DNA from: Xiphydria camelus | Taxonomy: Eukaryota; Arthropoda; Insecta; Hymenoptera; Xiphydriidae | Length of the DNA stretch: 64,000 nucleotides | Direction: 5' to 3' | Assembly (NCBI GenBank): GCA_963678675.1 | Contig: OY783201.1 | Location: 15,337,027 to 15,401,026 of the forward strand | In this document: one piece after another, positions 30,797-40,294 of the stretch | Position numbering within the stretch: position 1 is the first letter of the stretch | Layout: every line of letters starts with the position of its first letter | The notes under the pieces: model-generated | The model's database searches: none | Told to the model about the DNA's origin: nothing | The model's input: the letters and a program-made list of their open reading frames with translations, nothing else | Made by a program: the position numbers and the translations under genes

Positions 30797-32997
30797 TTTG
30801 ATGATACCGACAGAAATAAACATATATATCAGTCGTAAAGATAAATTCCAAAATCAGCGCTATACCCATCAGCCGGGGGAAAAACGTGGAAATCAGGATA
30901 AAAATCATTTAAACGCGAGGGGCGCCCCGCTGGCGCAAACCTCGCGGGGCGCGTTGATGATTGCGCGAGCCGGGTCCACCAAGTTTGCTACAACACCGAG
31001 AGCGGAGGCCTTGGTAAACTCCCCATAATTTCGTTACAAAATATAAAATTCGTTAAAGATAATTCTAAATTCCTTATCGATACCGGATCGCAACTGAATT
31101 TAATAAAAAAGGGAGCATTAAAACGGGACGCGGAAATCGACCGAAATGTTAAATATAGCGTTACGGGGGTTGGTACGGGTATGCTGCATACTCTCGGTGA
31201 AGTCATCGTTCCCATTGAGAATGTTAATGTCAATTTTCAAGCCGTTAACAATAAATTCGCCTTTCCGATGGACGGAATTTTAGGGACGAATTTTCTCTCC
31301 TCACAGCAAGCCACTATTTCTTTCAAGGATAAATTTGAAACTGTGTTAGAACTCGGTGCAAATCTTCATTCTTTCACTCCTTCTTCCACAATCGATTTGC
31401 CTCCTCGAACGAAAAAACTGATAGCTCTTCCAATAAAAAATATTGACAGAAAAAGCGGGTATCTTCGTAGAGTCAATGCTGGACCAGGTGTTTTTATAGC
31501 TGAAGTACTCACCGAACAGAGCAATGGAGTTGTCAAGGTTTTTGTCATCAACTCCACCGCTAGTTACATAACGCTTCACGTGTCCCCTTTGACATTTTAG
31601 GAATTTGACGCTGCACCGTCGCTTCTAGACAAAATAAGTCGAGTAAAGGATCCCTTTAAATCAAATTCAAAAGAAGTCGCGAAACGTATCTCAAAATTAT
31701 TTGAAATTCTTGATTTATCAGATCTTGAAGAGACAGAAAAAACTAGTATTTTAAACATAATCGTTCAATTTCCATATCAATTTTACTTACCCGGTGATAA
31801 ACTAGGTTCAACGACCTTTGCCAAGCATACAATAATCACCACCGACGAACGACCAGTAAATACGAAACAGTATCGTTTTCCTCCGATGCACCGGGAAGAG
31901 ATCCGTAAACAAGTCGATTCACTCCTCGAAAATGGTGTCATCTCTCCGTCAATGTCTCCCTACAATTCCCCCGTGTGGATCGTGCCAAAGAAAGCTAACT
32001 CGTTAGGAAAACCTCGTTGGCGTATGGTAATCGATTACAGGGCCTTGAATGAAAAAACCATTAGTGACGCGTCTCCCCTTCCTAATATTACGGATATTCT
32101 GGACCAACTCGGGGGCGCAAAGTATTTTTCCACCCTGGACCTCGCCTCGGGTTTTCACCAGATCCCGATGGATCCAAAATCTAAACATAAAATAGCTTTT
32201 CCTACTCCCTTCGGATTCTTTGAATTCAATAAAATGCCTTTCGGTTTAAAAAATTCCCCGGCTTCGTTTCAGCGGATGATGGATGTGGTACTATCGGGTC
32301 TTCAAGGTGAGTTGTTTGTGTATATGGACGACATCGTTGTCTATGCCAGTTCTCTCGAAGAACATGCCCAAAAATTGAAAGCTCTCCTTGCACGATTGCG
32401 AGACGCTGGTTTAACGCTCCAAACTGAAAAATGTCATTTTCTGAGCCGCGAACTGATTTATCTTGGTCATGAGATCACCAATGAGGGTGTGAAACCCGAT
32501 CCCAACAAAATTTCCGATTCCTAAAACAAAGAAAAATATTAAGCAGTTCCTTAGTCTCGTTGGATACTATACGCCTCTTGCGTATCTCGAAAGTGCGCCG
32601 AAAGCGCCGCGTAGTGGCCAAGATTGGCACAAATGGGTTACACTGTCAACCAATCAGACCTTCCGGCTTGTGCTTATACAGGCAAACCAAAGTGTACATG
32701 TGACCACATGTATAGTCGTACACCCCCGTGCCGTGTAAAGGCCATCACACGTGAAAAAACGTAAGCAGTAACAGTAAGGATTGACCAATCAGAAAGCCTG
32801 TTTAAGCATAATTCCGTAAGAATAGTATTTCTGATTGGTCAATCCTTACTGTTACTGCTTACGTTTTTTCACGTGTGATGGCCTTAACCCAGTACAGCAC
32901 TTTTTGCTCACCAGGCGAGTAAGGCTGCGCCACCACCGATGCGCACAATGCGTATAGACGTTTCATCAAGGATATGGCAAACATAGCCAAGCCTAGG
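30797..32997 (+). pseudogene. Gypsy pol remnant (protease and reverse transcriptase)
   Basis: The first about 230 bp continue the basic Gag tail in a different frame. The protease active-site motif LIDTGSQ is at about 31073-31093. RT motifs follow: WRMVIDYRALN, FSTLDLASGFHQI, MPFGLKNSPASFQ and the catalytic YMDD at 32321-32332, then LGHEITNEGV. Inactivation: TAG at 31598-31600, frameshift near 32515, an insertion at 32567-32950. The RT-RNase H connection resumes briefly at about 32951 (RRFIKDMANIAKP) and then ends, so RNase H and integrase are absent. Family assignment to Ty3/Gypsy is firm; the clade is not. Confidence 0.8.
32567..32950. repeat. MITE-like insertion in the Gypsy RT
   Basis: TATA stands on both sides and the RT connection reads on across the junction, so this is a clean insertion. 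The termini pair weakly (CGCCTCTTGCGTATC against CGCATTGTGCGCATC). A strong internal hairpin lies at about 32741-32887: CACACGTGAAAAAACGTAAG pairs with CTTACGTTTTTTCACGTGTG. Confidence 0.7.
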
Positions 32998-33127
32998 TTA
33001 ATTCGAGTTAACATAATTGCGCATTACCTCGAAACATGTCAAACGTATGTTTATAGAAAAAAACATTGTTGAATAAATTTTTTATGAATAACGCTGTACA
33101 CGCTCTTACTTAACTTATTGTACTTAC

Positions 33128-33379
33128 CACAATCTTTACATCATAAGTATTTGATACACTGGTTTGAGCTACAACTTTACAGGTTATAACGGTCTCTCCG
33201 TTTTCGGTGTCATCTGTCTCTATTACATTAAGTACATGACCCGATTCAAATAATGTTCGTCCTTTGACATTATTTTGACCTCGTATGAGGTGCTTTTGGA
33301 TTGGCCGAAAGTCGTACTTAATAATTCTGATCATTTTTATAAATTCTCTAATAACGTCACACTGTAAATTTACTCCCAA
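33128..33379 (-). pseudogene. fragment resembling a SWIM/YqaJ transposon gene exon
   Basis: An open frame ending at a GTAAGT donor. It contains IQKHLIRGQNNVKGRTLF, ESGHVLNVIETDD and VITCKVVAQTSVSNTYDVKI, the pattern of the segment before the SWIM finger in many arthropod SWIM/YqaJ proteins. No second exon was found. It may be the relic of another such element or of a host gene; similarity is by eye only. Confidence 0.4.
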
Positions 33380-33460
33380 ATAGTATCTAATTCAGTCGTG
33401 TGGTCGCGCGCACATCGGCGAATACACTGCCATCTATAGCTCGTGCACGGTCCCTACATC

Positions 33461-33653
33461 TACCGTATGTCTGCGCCCAAGCCCCCTCTTTTGAATTTCC
33501 CTGACATTTGACTTCGGTAGTGGTTGGGTCGGTGCTGTAGTCCTGATAGGCCAACTCTAACTCTATCAGGACTAGAGCACCGACTCAACCACTACCGAAG
33601 TCAAATGTCAGGGAAATTCAAAAGAGGGGGCTTTTGGGCGCAGACATACGGTA
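33461..33653. repeat. compact TACCGTATGTC palindrome
   Basis: Termini TACCGTATGTCTGCGCCCAA and its complement TTGGGCGCAGACATACGGTA (mismatch at the TTTGGG end). Nearly perfect arms of about 90 bp share TTTGAATTTCCCTGACATTT and GTGGTTGGGTCGGTGCT. The loop is about 11 nt. This is the shortest and cleanest family member in the window. Confidence 0.88.
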
Positions 33654-34264
33654 TGTGAGATATCATGTATATTCATTGTGAAATTTGTTTTTCTTAGGCC
33701 TAAAATGAATTCATCTTAAGACAGCCAGGGCATCTATCCTCTAAAATGCCGAAAACCGTATTTCTTATTTCTTTGGATATCTTGGCTTGTTTTACCCAAA
33801 TTTTATTTTTCTATTATAGAAATTTTTAGGATCTAGTAAATAGACCATGTATTCACATTCTAACAACAACGGATATTGCTATATAATTTTTATTCTTTAG
33901 GGGGAGTATCTATCCCCTCATATTTACCCTATATCAAGAATCAATTTCTCGTACTTTTCAGTCGCGATGCAGAATTTTCATTCAAAAAATGTTTCGAGAT
34001 CGCTCAAAAGTGCCAATCCAAAATTGCCAAAGCTCTTCCTAAGATTTCCACTTATTTTAATCGATGCACGCCTAAATGAAACCACAGGCAAATTTTCCGT
34101 AAAATATCAGTATCCGTAGTAGTTTATTTTCAATGAATTACATACAAAAAATAAATAATATTTAGGGATATAATATCAACATACTGTAAATACATAACAA
34201 GTCTTATCGAAACGTTCTACGTCTTTCTAACAATTGAACGGCGCTAGATAATTGAAAATAATAT
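33654..34264. other. non-genic AT-rich DNA
   Basis: No coding segment or repeat terminus was recognised. Confidence 0.5.
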
Positions 34265-34511
34265 GAAGGGTCCAGTGGAAAAACGATGAGGTTCCATATT
34301 TCTAAAAGTTGAGAAACACGACATTTAAAGTTTCACAACGCGCCGGATTCCACTGTGCCGCCTATTTTCGACCACAGTTTTTAGTGGAATCTCATTGTTT
34401 CTCCCCTGTAAGGTTTGGTATGTTGATACTTCATGTTACAAGCTAACAGATGCCGCTAAAATATCGATTTCGAAAAAAATTGAACCTTATCGTTTTTCCA
34501 CTGGATCCTTC
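34265..34511. repeat. 247-bp MITE, copy 2 of 2
   Basis: Same ends (GAAGGGTCCAGTGGAAAAAC ... TTTTTCCACTGGATCCTTC) and interior as 6758-7004, with scattered substitutions. Confidence 0.8.
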
Positions 34512-35350
34512 GTATGCGAAGAGTGGTGCAATATGTACAAGTATATTCATCAACGGCCTGCGCTAATTTCTTTTTCGAACTGCGAATAAATACAATTGTC
34601 TTGGGGGTAAATGTAGAATTACTCGACGCTAAACGAGTGACACTTATTTCTCAGTGAATGAAGGAATTTAGAAAGCCTCGTCGTTGAACTGAACGGCAAC
34701 TCCGAACTCGAGGACGCGTGCGGAAGTACACTTTTATTTTCATAATGGTGATCTTAAGATTCTTATCTTTTTAATTTCTAAGTCCTCTGACGCTACGAGT
34801 ACGAGAAGAACGTAAGTTCCGAACGCTCCTGGCGTGATTCGCCCTCGATTTCGCGCTTAATTAACGCGGTATATGCGTACGCACGATAAAGTAAGCGAGC
34901 AATGGTCATTATCGTAATCACTATGGAAGGTATCCGGCTACGAGAGGCAACAGATACGATGAAAAATCAACGTTACTTTGCTGAACGACGAAAAGGTGTT
35001 GTCGCGTTTAATCGTCATTTCAATGCTTGGCACGTGGAGCTTTTCGCGAAACTATACACATACGCCGGCGAAAATCAGGGGCGTTTTTTTTTCTTTGCAG
35101 AGAAATGGAGAATGCTATTGCGGCTGAAATACGTTCGACAGAAGGGACGAGCTTTAGCGTTATTACGATCTAATTTACAATTATATGTCTCGGTTTTACT
35201 TCTACGTCGCTCTATCGGAACCACTCGAAATAGGTACACGGTATTTTCGAAAGTTTGTAATATTCTCCCTTTAGCGAAATACATTTATCTACACACTAAT
35301 CTCGTTATATTATATATACACGGTATTTTCATTTTTCTAATTCTCTCGCA
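34512..35350. other. non-genic DNA; unrecognised frames
   Basis: Open frames of up to 198 codons start at 34902, but I see no family and no splice context, and the frame runs into the following palindrome. Confidence 0.4.
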
Positions 35351-35359
35351 AGCCGCGTC

Positions 35360-35560
35360 GCGCGACAGGCGAGTCCCGCGCTTATCGCGGGAAATTGTAT
35401 CTAGCTGCGAACGAGACTGCCGACCGATCAAAACTCATTGTACGTTTGCGAAACGTGCGTTGGGAGATGAAACGTTGCAATCGTACAATGAGTTCTGATC
35501 GGTCGGCAGTCTCCTTCGCAGCTAGATACAATTTCCCGCGATAAGCGCGGGGATTCGCAT
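35360..35560. repeat. palindromic repeat
   Basis: Inverted arms include TCGCGGGAAATTGTATCTAG with CTAGATACAATTTCCCGCGA and GACTGCCGACCGATCA with TGATCGGTCGGCAGTC-type sequence; the loop is about 35 nt. Confidence 0.8.
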
Positions 35561-35584
35561 TCTGGTGATCCAGATAATCCAGGG

Positions 35585-36140
35585 AAGTACCACTGATTTT
35601 CAGAATAATTCGGAGAAATGTTCAAAAATATCTATTTTTCTTTCATGCATAAAAGCTCTTTTGGAAAATTCTGATAAATTCAGACAAATATCTAATGAAA
35701 TTCAGTTTGTCAGACTTTTTTAGAAAAGTTTTTGTGCGTAAAAGAAAAATGGATATTCTTGGATATTTCTCTCACTTTCTCTGATGAACTCTGAAACTTC
35801 CTTGAAAATACCTGAAAATTTTCCAACTACTGGAGTAAGTTAAAAAAGTTAGTTTTTCAGAAATTTATCAGAGAATCTTTTTCATCGAGGTGAGAGCTGC
35901 TCGGCGATTGAGAAAACGTTTAGTCGTGGAACGCATTTGCGTCTCGAAATTTCCGAATAATAATAATTTTGACTGAAATTACGAGACGCAAATGCGTTCT
36001 ACGACTAAACGTTTTCTCGATCGTCGAGCAGCTTTGATGCTTCCCTGTAAATGTCTGAAAACTTTTCAATTACTACAGAGTCAGAAAAAGATCAAAATAT
36101 CTCAATTTTTCAGAAATTTGTTAGACATTTTTTCATCAAG
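35585..36140. repeat. dispersed repeat family B, copy 1, with nested palindrome
   Basis: Phrases such as TTTTTCTTTCATGCATAAA, TCTGAAAATTTTCCAACTAC and CAGAAATTTNTTAGA recur at 39350-39900 and 60265-61040, in both orientations. A separate palindrome at 35887-36033 (GCAAATGCGTTC, AACGTTTTCTC) is nested in it. Confidence 0.65.
35887..36033. repeat. palindromic MITE within family B
   Basis: Arms of about 60 bp: GAGAAAACGTTTAGTCGTGG pairs with the arm around CTACGACTAAACGTTTTCTC, and GAACGCATTTGCGTCTCG pairs with CGAGACGCAAATGCGTTC. Confidence 0.85.
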
Positions 36141-36209
36141 ACGTGTTTCGCCCTGCTCTTCGAACTTTTCGCGTTAGCCTCCTTGGGGGACCGGGCAATA
36201 TCGCGGGAG

Positions 36210-36291
36210 GATCTCTCGTCTCACGCTCAACCTGTCCCCTGTGTATTTTTAGACATACACAGGGGACAGGTTGAGCGTGAGACGAGAGATC
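36210..36291. repeat. perfect 36-bp hairpin
   Basis: Positions 36210-36245 and 36256-36291 are exact inverted copies, starting GATCTCTCGTCTCACGCTCA, with a 10-nt loop. The fold would be very stable; length and loop fit a miRNA-like or siRNA-producing hairpin. No conserved miRNA seed is claimed. Confidence 0.9.
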
Positions 36292-36834
36292 ACGTTATTG
36301 CGTATGGTCGCGCGAGTCGTGCGCGAGCTCTTGATTATCTGGATCACCAAGATGCGACAGTCGTGGCAGACGATCATGGCGACACCGCGCAATCGTTCCG
36401 CCGCCAAGCGCTGCTCCGCGCTCAGTCCGCCACCGAGGGAGCCCAGGGACAGCAATTTGGCGGGGCTACCGCCACATTTCCGGACCCTGCAACGAAACGA
36501 ATACGAATATATGTATTTATCATGCATCGATTCACTGGGCGAGAAAAAAATCTTTAAATTTGTTCCCTTTTTGACATATCAAATGGCTCATTCATTTTCG
36601 GCTGAGAAAAATGAATATAATTTTGATATGTAAATTTGTTTGTAAGTCGCAGGAAATTCTTTGCGTAATTTGTCATATAGTTAATTTTTCACAGAACTGA
36701 AGGTACAAAAATTCGGATGGCGTAATCCTTTACTAAAATCTAGCCGCATTATATTTCCTTACGTTATCAGTGATCAATTAAGCGCGCTTGGAACAGTTTC
36801 AAGTGAATTAATATCGTATGAAAAGAAGATACAC

Positions 36835-37355
36835 TGAGCAACAAAAAATAATTCAAATTAGTTTCCTTTTTTAAAACAGTCAAACTTTAGCCAACAAACA
36901 CACGATATCCTAGGGATGTCCTAGAAACGTTTTTCGGAGATTAGACGTCCATGGGACATCCGTAGGATGTTTTGTGGAAATTTGTGCTAATGGTACTCAT
37001 TTTCGACTGAAAAAACGAATATGATTCTACTTATCTTATTAGTTCCAGTTTTTGAGACACGGGATGGTGCGAAATATCGATATATCTTAAAATTTTGAAG
37101 ACAGAAGTTTTATGTTTTTCTACATACATTAAGAAATCGTTGAAAAAAATGTAAATTTCCATTAAAAAACTACCTTGAAATATCCCTGAAAATGCCCACT
37201 ATATGAAAAGTAAAAAGTGCCATTCCCTTTTTCTCTTTAAAGCAAAGGACTTTCACCGGAAACTTTTTTTTTCCGAGATGCTTTGCTCTTCATAGTTATT
37301 TATGTGCCTCAATTGCACGGCCGCACCATGTATTTTCTGGAACTTGGAGCTAACT
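36835..37355. repeat. dispersed repeat family C, interrupted copy
   Basis: Phrases TATCGATATATCTTAAAA and AAATGTAAATTTCCATTAAA match the copies at 19662 and 41845. The repeat resumes at about 38205 after the TAA-flanked element (TTTTTAATGTTCTACTTG), and is followed by family A, as also at 42235-42360. C and A may be parts of one larger repeat. Confidence 0.65.
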
Positions 37356-37538
37356 AACAAGGGGAGCGCACGGTCTCGTAAATTCAGATCGCGCTCCCCT
37401 TGTACGTGATATTAGTGCATGCTAAGGGTAGTATTACATTACAGCCCTAGCGCGCACTAGCCACAAGATAAAAAGTTATAGCGATTCAAAGTTAGCCGCG
37501 TACCTTATAGGCAAGTTTATTTTATCTGTTGTCAAGTG

Positions 37539-37620
37539 GCCGAGTATGGCTATACTGGTAGCGTACTGGACTCGCATGACCAAGAACCCGGGTTCGATCC
37601 CTCCGTAGTGTTTTTTTTTT
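37539..37620 (+). other. tRNA-like Pol III sequence, left arm of TAA element
   Basis: A-box-like TGGCTATACTGG (37547-37558), perfect B box GGTTCGATCC (37591-37600) at tRNA spacing, then ten or more T from 37611. The putative anticodon loop reads CTCGCAT but its stem is poor. A tRNA-derived module rather than a proven tRNA. Confidence 0.55.
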
Positions 37621-37936
37621 CATTACGAAATTGTTAAATTTTTTTTTACCGCGTACGGAAACGAACTGCCGACGCTATTCGTTTTGATACTGTACATTCT
37701 AGAACGAAATGATTCCCAAGCAGATAAGAATCTCTTTGTTGCCAGGTAAAAATGGATCCTTCAGGTACCGTACCCTAACCTTCTTTCTAAACACCTTTTG
37801 TGAGGAAAAGCAGATATTTCACGTTCATTATAGAAATCAATATATTGTAATGTTATATATTTTTAAATGCTTTAAATATATTAGAGTATTAAATTATTAA
37901 GTTAGAATGAAAAAAAAAATTAACAATTTCGTAATG

Positions 37937-38022
37937 AAAAAAAAAACCCTACGGAGGAATCGAACTCTGGTCCTCGAGCATGCAAGTCCAGCACACTACC
38001 AGTATAGCCATACTCAGCTGCT
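37937..38022 (-). other. tRNA-like Pol III sequence, right arm of TAA element
   Basis: Inverted copy of the module at 37539. On the minus strand it has TGGCTATACTGG, a B-box variant AGTTCGATTCC and a downstream T-run (A-run on plus at 37937-37946). The loop reads CTTGCAT. Confidence 0.55.
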
Positions 38023-38370
38023 TGACAACAGACAAAATAAACTTGCCCATAAGGTACGCGGCTAACTTTGAACCGCTATAACTTTTTATCTTGTGGCTAG
38101 TGCGCGCTAGGGCTGTAATATAATACTACCCTTAGCACATGTACTAATATCACGTACAAGGGGAGCGCGATCTGAATTTACGAGACCGTGCGTTTCCCTT
38201 GTAAGAATTTTTAATGTTCTACTTGTTTTTCTCATACTAAAATTAAGTTTAATTGTCTAATTTTACCCCGAAAACATTTTCAGTGTTGACCTATTACTCT
38301 GTTGAAAAGATTCCATAAATTCCAATAGACAATTTCTATGGGAATCTAATGTGCGTTTGACGTAGCAATA

Positions 38371-39087
38371 GGGGACTTGCACATATTTTTTTAACATCAT
38401 AAATGGATTGAACATGTAAAAAAATGTGGGACGTGTTTTTTTATTTTTTTTCTGACGCGAAATTAAGCCGTAAAAGATTAATAAAGTTTGCGATAAACTC
38501 CACCCACTTGAAACAGCCGGTCGAGCGGCACGCCGCGCCGTGACGTCATTAGCCGCTAACGGTTTGCCTGCGCTAGATATCTAGGGTTAAATATCTCGAA
38601 AACTATTGAGAATTTATCGAGACATACTGCGGAAAAAATTTAGAGAATTTCAAGACGAAACGATTGGTTTTTATCTCATTTTGTTACGATGAATAGTAAA
38701 AAAAATATATAAAAAAATGATAAATTTTATGTACAAAATGCAATATCTCGAGAACTATTCATCGTAAGAAAATGAGATAAAAACCAATTGTTTCGTCTTG
38801 GAATTCTCTAAATTTTTTCCGCAGTATGTCTCGATAACTTCTCAATAGTTTTCGACATATTTAACCCTAGATATCTAGCGCAGGCAAACCGTTAGCGGCT
38901 AGTGACGTCACGATAGTGCCGCCCATAACGCGGAGTTTCACTGGGGAGGCGTGGCCATGCTACTTTTAAAGTAATGTTTTTGGGGTAGAAGTTTTTTTTA
39001 TCAAGTTTTTACTATTGGTACTGTGTTTTGAATAACTTTAACTATTATGTTTGCTGTGTTTCATACAAAATAAAATTTTATGCAAGT
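38371..39087. mobile_element. TA-flanked element with internal palindrome
   Basis: Inserted in a family A repeat. The ends GGGGACTTGCA and TGCAAGTTCCC stand next to TA. An internal palindrome at 38538-38915 pairs CTAACGGTTTGCCTGCGCTA with TAGCGCAGGCAAACCGTTAG. No protein is encoded. Confidence 0.65.
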
Positions 39088-40000
39088 TCCCTATTCCAGA
39101 TATCCACTAAAAAAGTTTGAGGACGAATAAGAATTCATTATTTTCTATGTGTATCCAAGATGATAAATATGGATTTGCCGAATTTTATTTCCATTCGTAA
39201 AAACGAGTAAAGTCCTACAAATATAATGAAAACCTGTACATGTTCTACTTGTATAATAATTACTAATAAAACATTACAAGATTTTATTTCTTTTTGTAGA
39301 TATACGTAGAATCCAGTACATTCTAATTCATCCCTCTAAGATTTCCTGATGGAAAAATGTATCTAACAAATTTCTGAAAAACTCAGATATTTTAACTTTT
39401 GTCTGACTTTCTGTAGTAATTGGAACATTTCCAGACATTTTCAGGGAAGTATCTGAGTTTGCCAGAGAAAGTCAGAGAAATATCTGAAAATATCCATTTT
39501 TCTTTCATGCATAAACTTCTAAAAAATTCTGATAAACTCAGACAAATATTTGACAAAATTCTAACAGAGTATGAAAAACTTTTGATTAGCTTTGACATTT
39601 GGTAATTTTTTAAAAATTTATAATTTCCATAGAAATAGAAATTTTCAGAATTTTTCAGAAATTTTGCAGAATTTTATAGATTTTTTGGGAGATATTCTTC
39701 AGTGTTTATTAGACTTTTTCTGAAAAGTTTTTGCGCATAAAAGAAAGATGGATATTTTTGGACATTTCTCTCTGACTTTATTTGACAAACTGATACTTCC
39801 CTGAAATATCTGAAAATGTTCGAATTACTAAAAAAAAAGTCAGAAATAGCCAGTTTTTCAGAAATTTGTTAAAGAAATTCTTCCATCCAGGGTTTTTACA
39901 AGTGGGTATCTGGAATTGCTGTGTCAAAAGCAGATTAACTTCCGATAGAAATTCTATGGGATTCTTGCAAGTTTTCTGTGAGAATCTGATATTTTTTTTA
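39088..40000. repeat. family A repeat with an inserted family B copy
   Basis: Family A sequence (GATATCCACTAAAAAAGTTT, AGATACACATAGAATCCA types) is interrupted at about 39350-39900 by family B. This block lies 3' of the Spire stop codon; AATAAA on the minus strand at 39777-39782 is a candidate polyadenylation signal. Confidence 0.6.
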
Positions 40001-40294
40001 ATAAGGTGAAGACTTGTTCATGCGGTATTCGTACCCCTTCTCGGACCCCGAATCCTGCGAGTGCGGCGTCGGCAGGGGTGTCGGTGTCGCGGCGGGGGTA
40101 GGTGTAGAGCTGCGGAGCGCAGAGTCGCGTCTTCTAGCCGCCGGCGACGCCGGTGCGGAACCGACCACGCCGCTGGGTCGCAGCCAGAGGTTCTTCACGC
40201 CGGAGTCCGACTCGGAGGAGGTCGGCGACAGCAGGAGACCCGGGGAGAGCAGCACCACCGGTACGTGAGCGAAATGTTCCGTAGGAATTCTCAT
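39998..40294 (-). CDS. spir: Spire terminal exon
   Basis: Begins [19 protein letters not shown], completing the FYVE-like domain, then Ser/Pro-rich sequence and a TAA stop after SSPY. The acceptor is CGCTCAG after a 73-bp intron. Confidence 0.93.
   Translation of the reverse strand: MRIPTEHFAHVPVVLLSPGLLLSPTSSESDSGVKNLWLRPSGVVGSAPASPAARRRDSALRSSTPTPAATPTPLPTPHSQDSGSEKGYEYRMNKSSPY

Larger units (their letters stand above)
22300..32997 (+). mobile_element. decayed Gypsy-type LTR retrotransposon carrying nested insertions
   Basis: Order seen: putative 5' LTR, primer-binding-like site, tandem-repeat leader, gag, protease, reverse transcriptase. The order and RT motifs fit Ty3/Gypsy. The element is broken several ways: gag is split by the 24459-30796 DNA transposon, pol has an in-frame TAG at 31598-31600 and a frameshift near 32515, RT is split by an insertion at about 32567-32950, and everything after the RT connection (RNase H, integrase, 3' LTR) is missing. 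No envelope gene was seen. The LTR start is uncertain. Confidence 0.8.
37359..38201. mobile_element. TAA-target palindromic element with tRNA-like arms
   Basis: TAA on both sides (37356-37358, 38202-38204) and termini CAAGGGGAGCGCACGGTCTC / GAGACCGTGCGTTTCCCTTG. A 3-bp TAA/TTA duplication is typical of PIF/Harbinger transposases (inference of mobiliser). Arms of about 330 bp carry GCTAGTGCGCGCTAGGGCTG-like sequence, a tRNA-like module each and a T-run. The end regions also form small hairpins of their own (AGCGC...GCGCT). Confidence 0.8.

Noticed and set aside
35075..35498. 198-codon frame at 34902-35498
   Set aside because: It ends inside a palindrome and reads as random basic/aromatic sequence without a domain.
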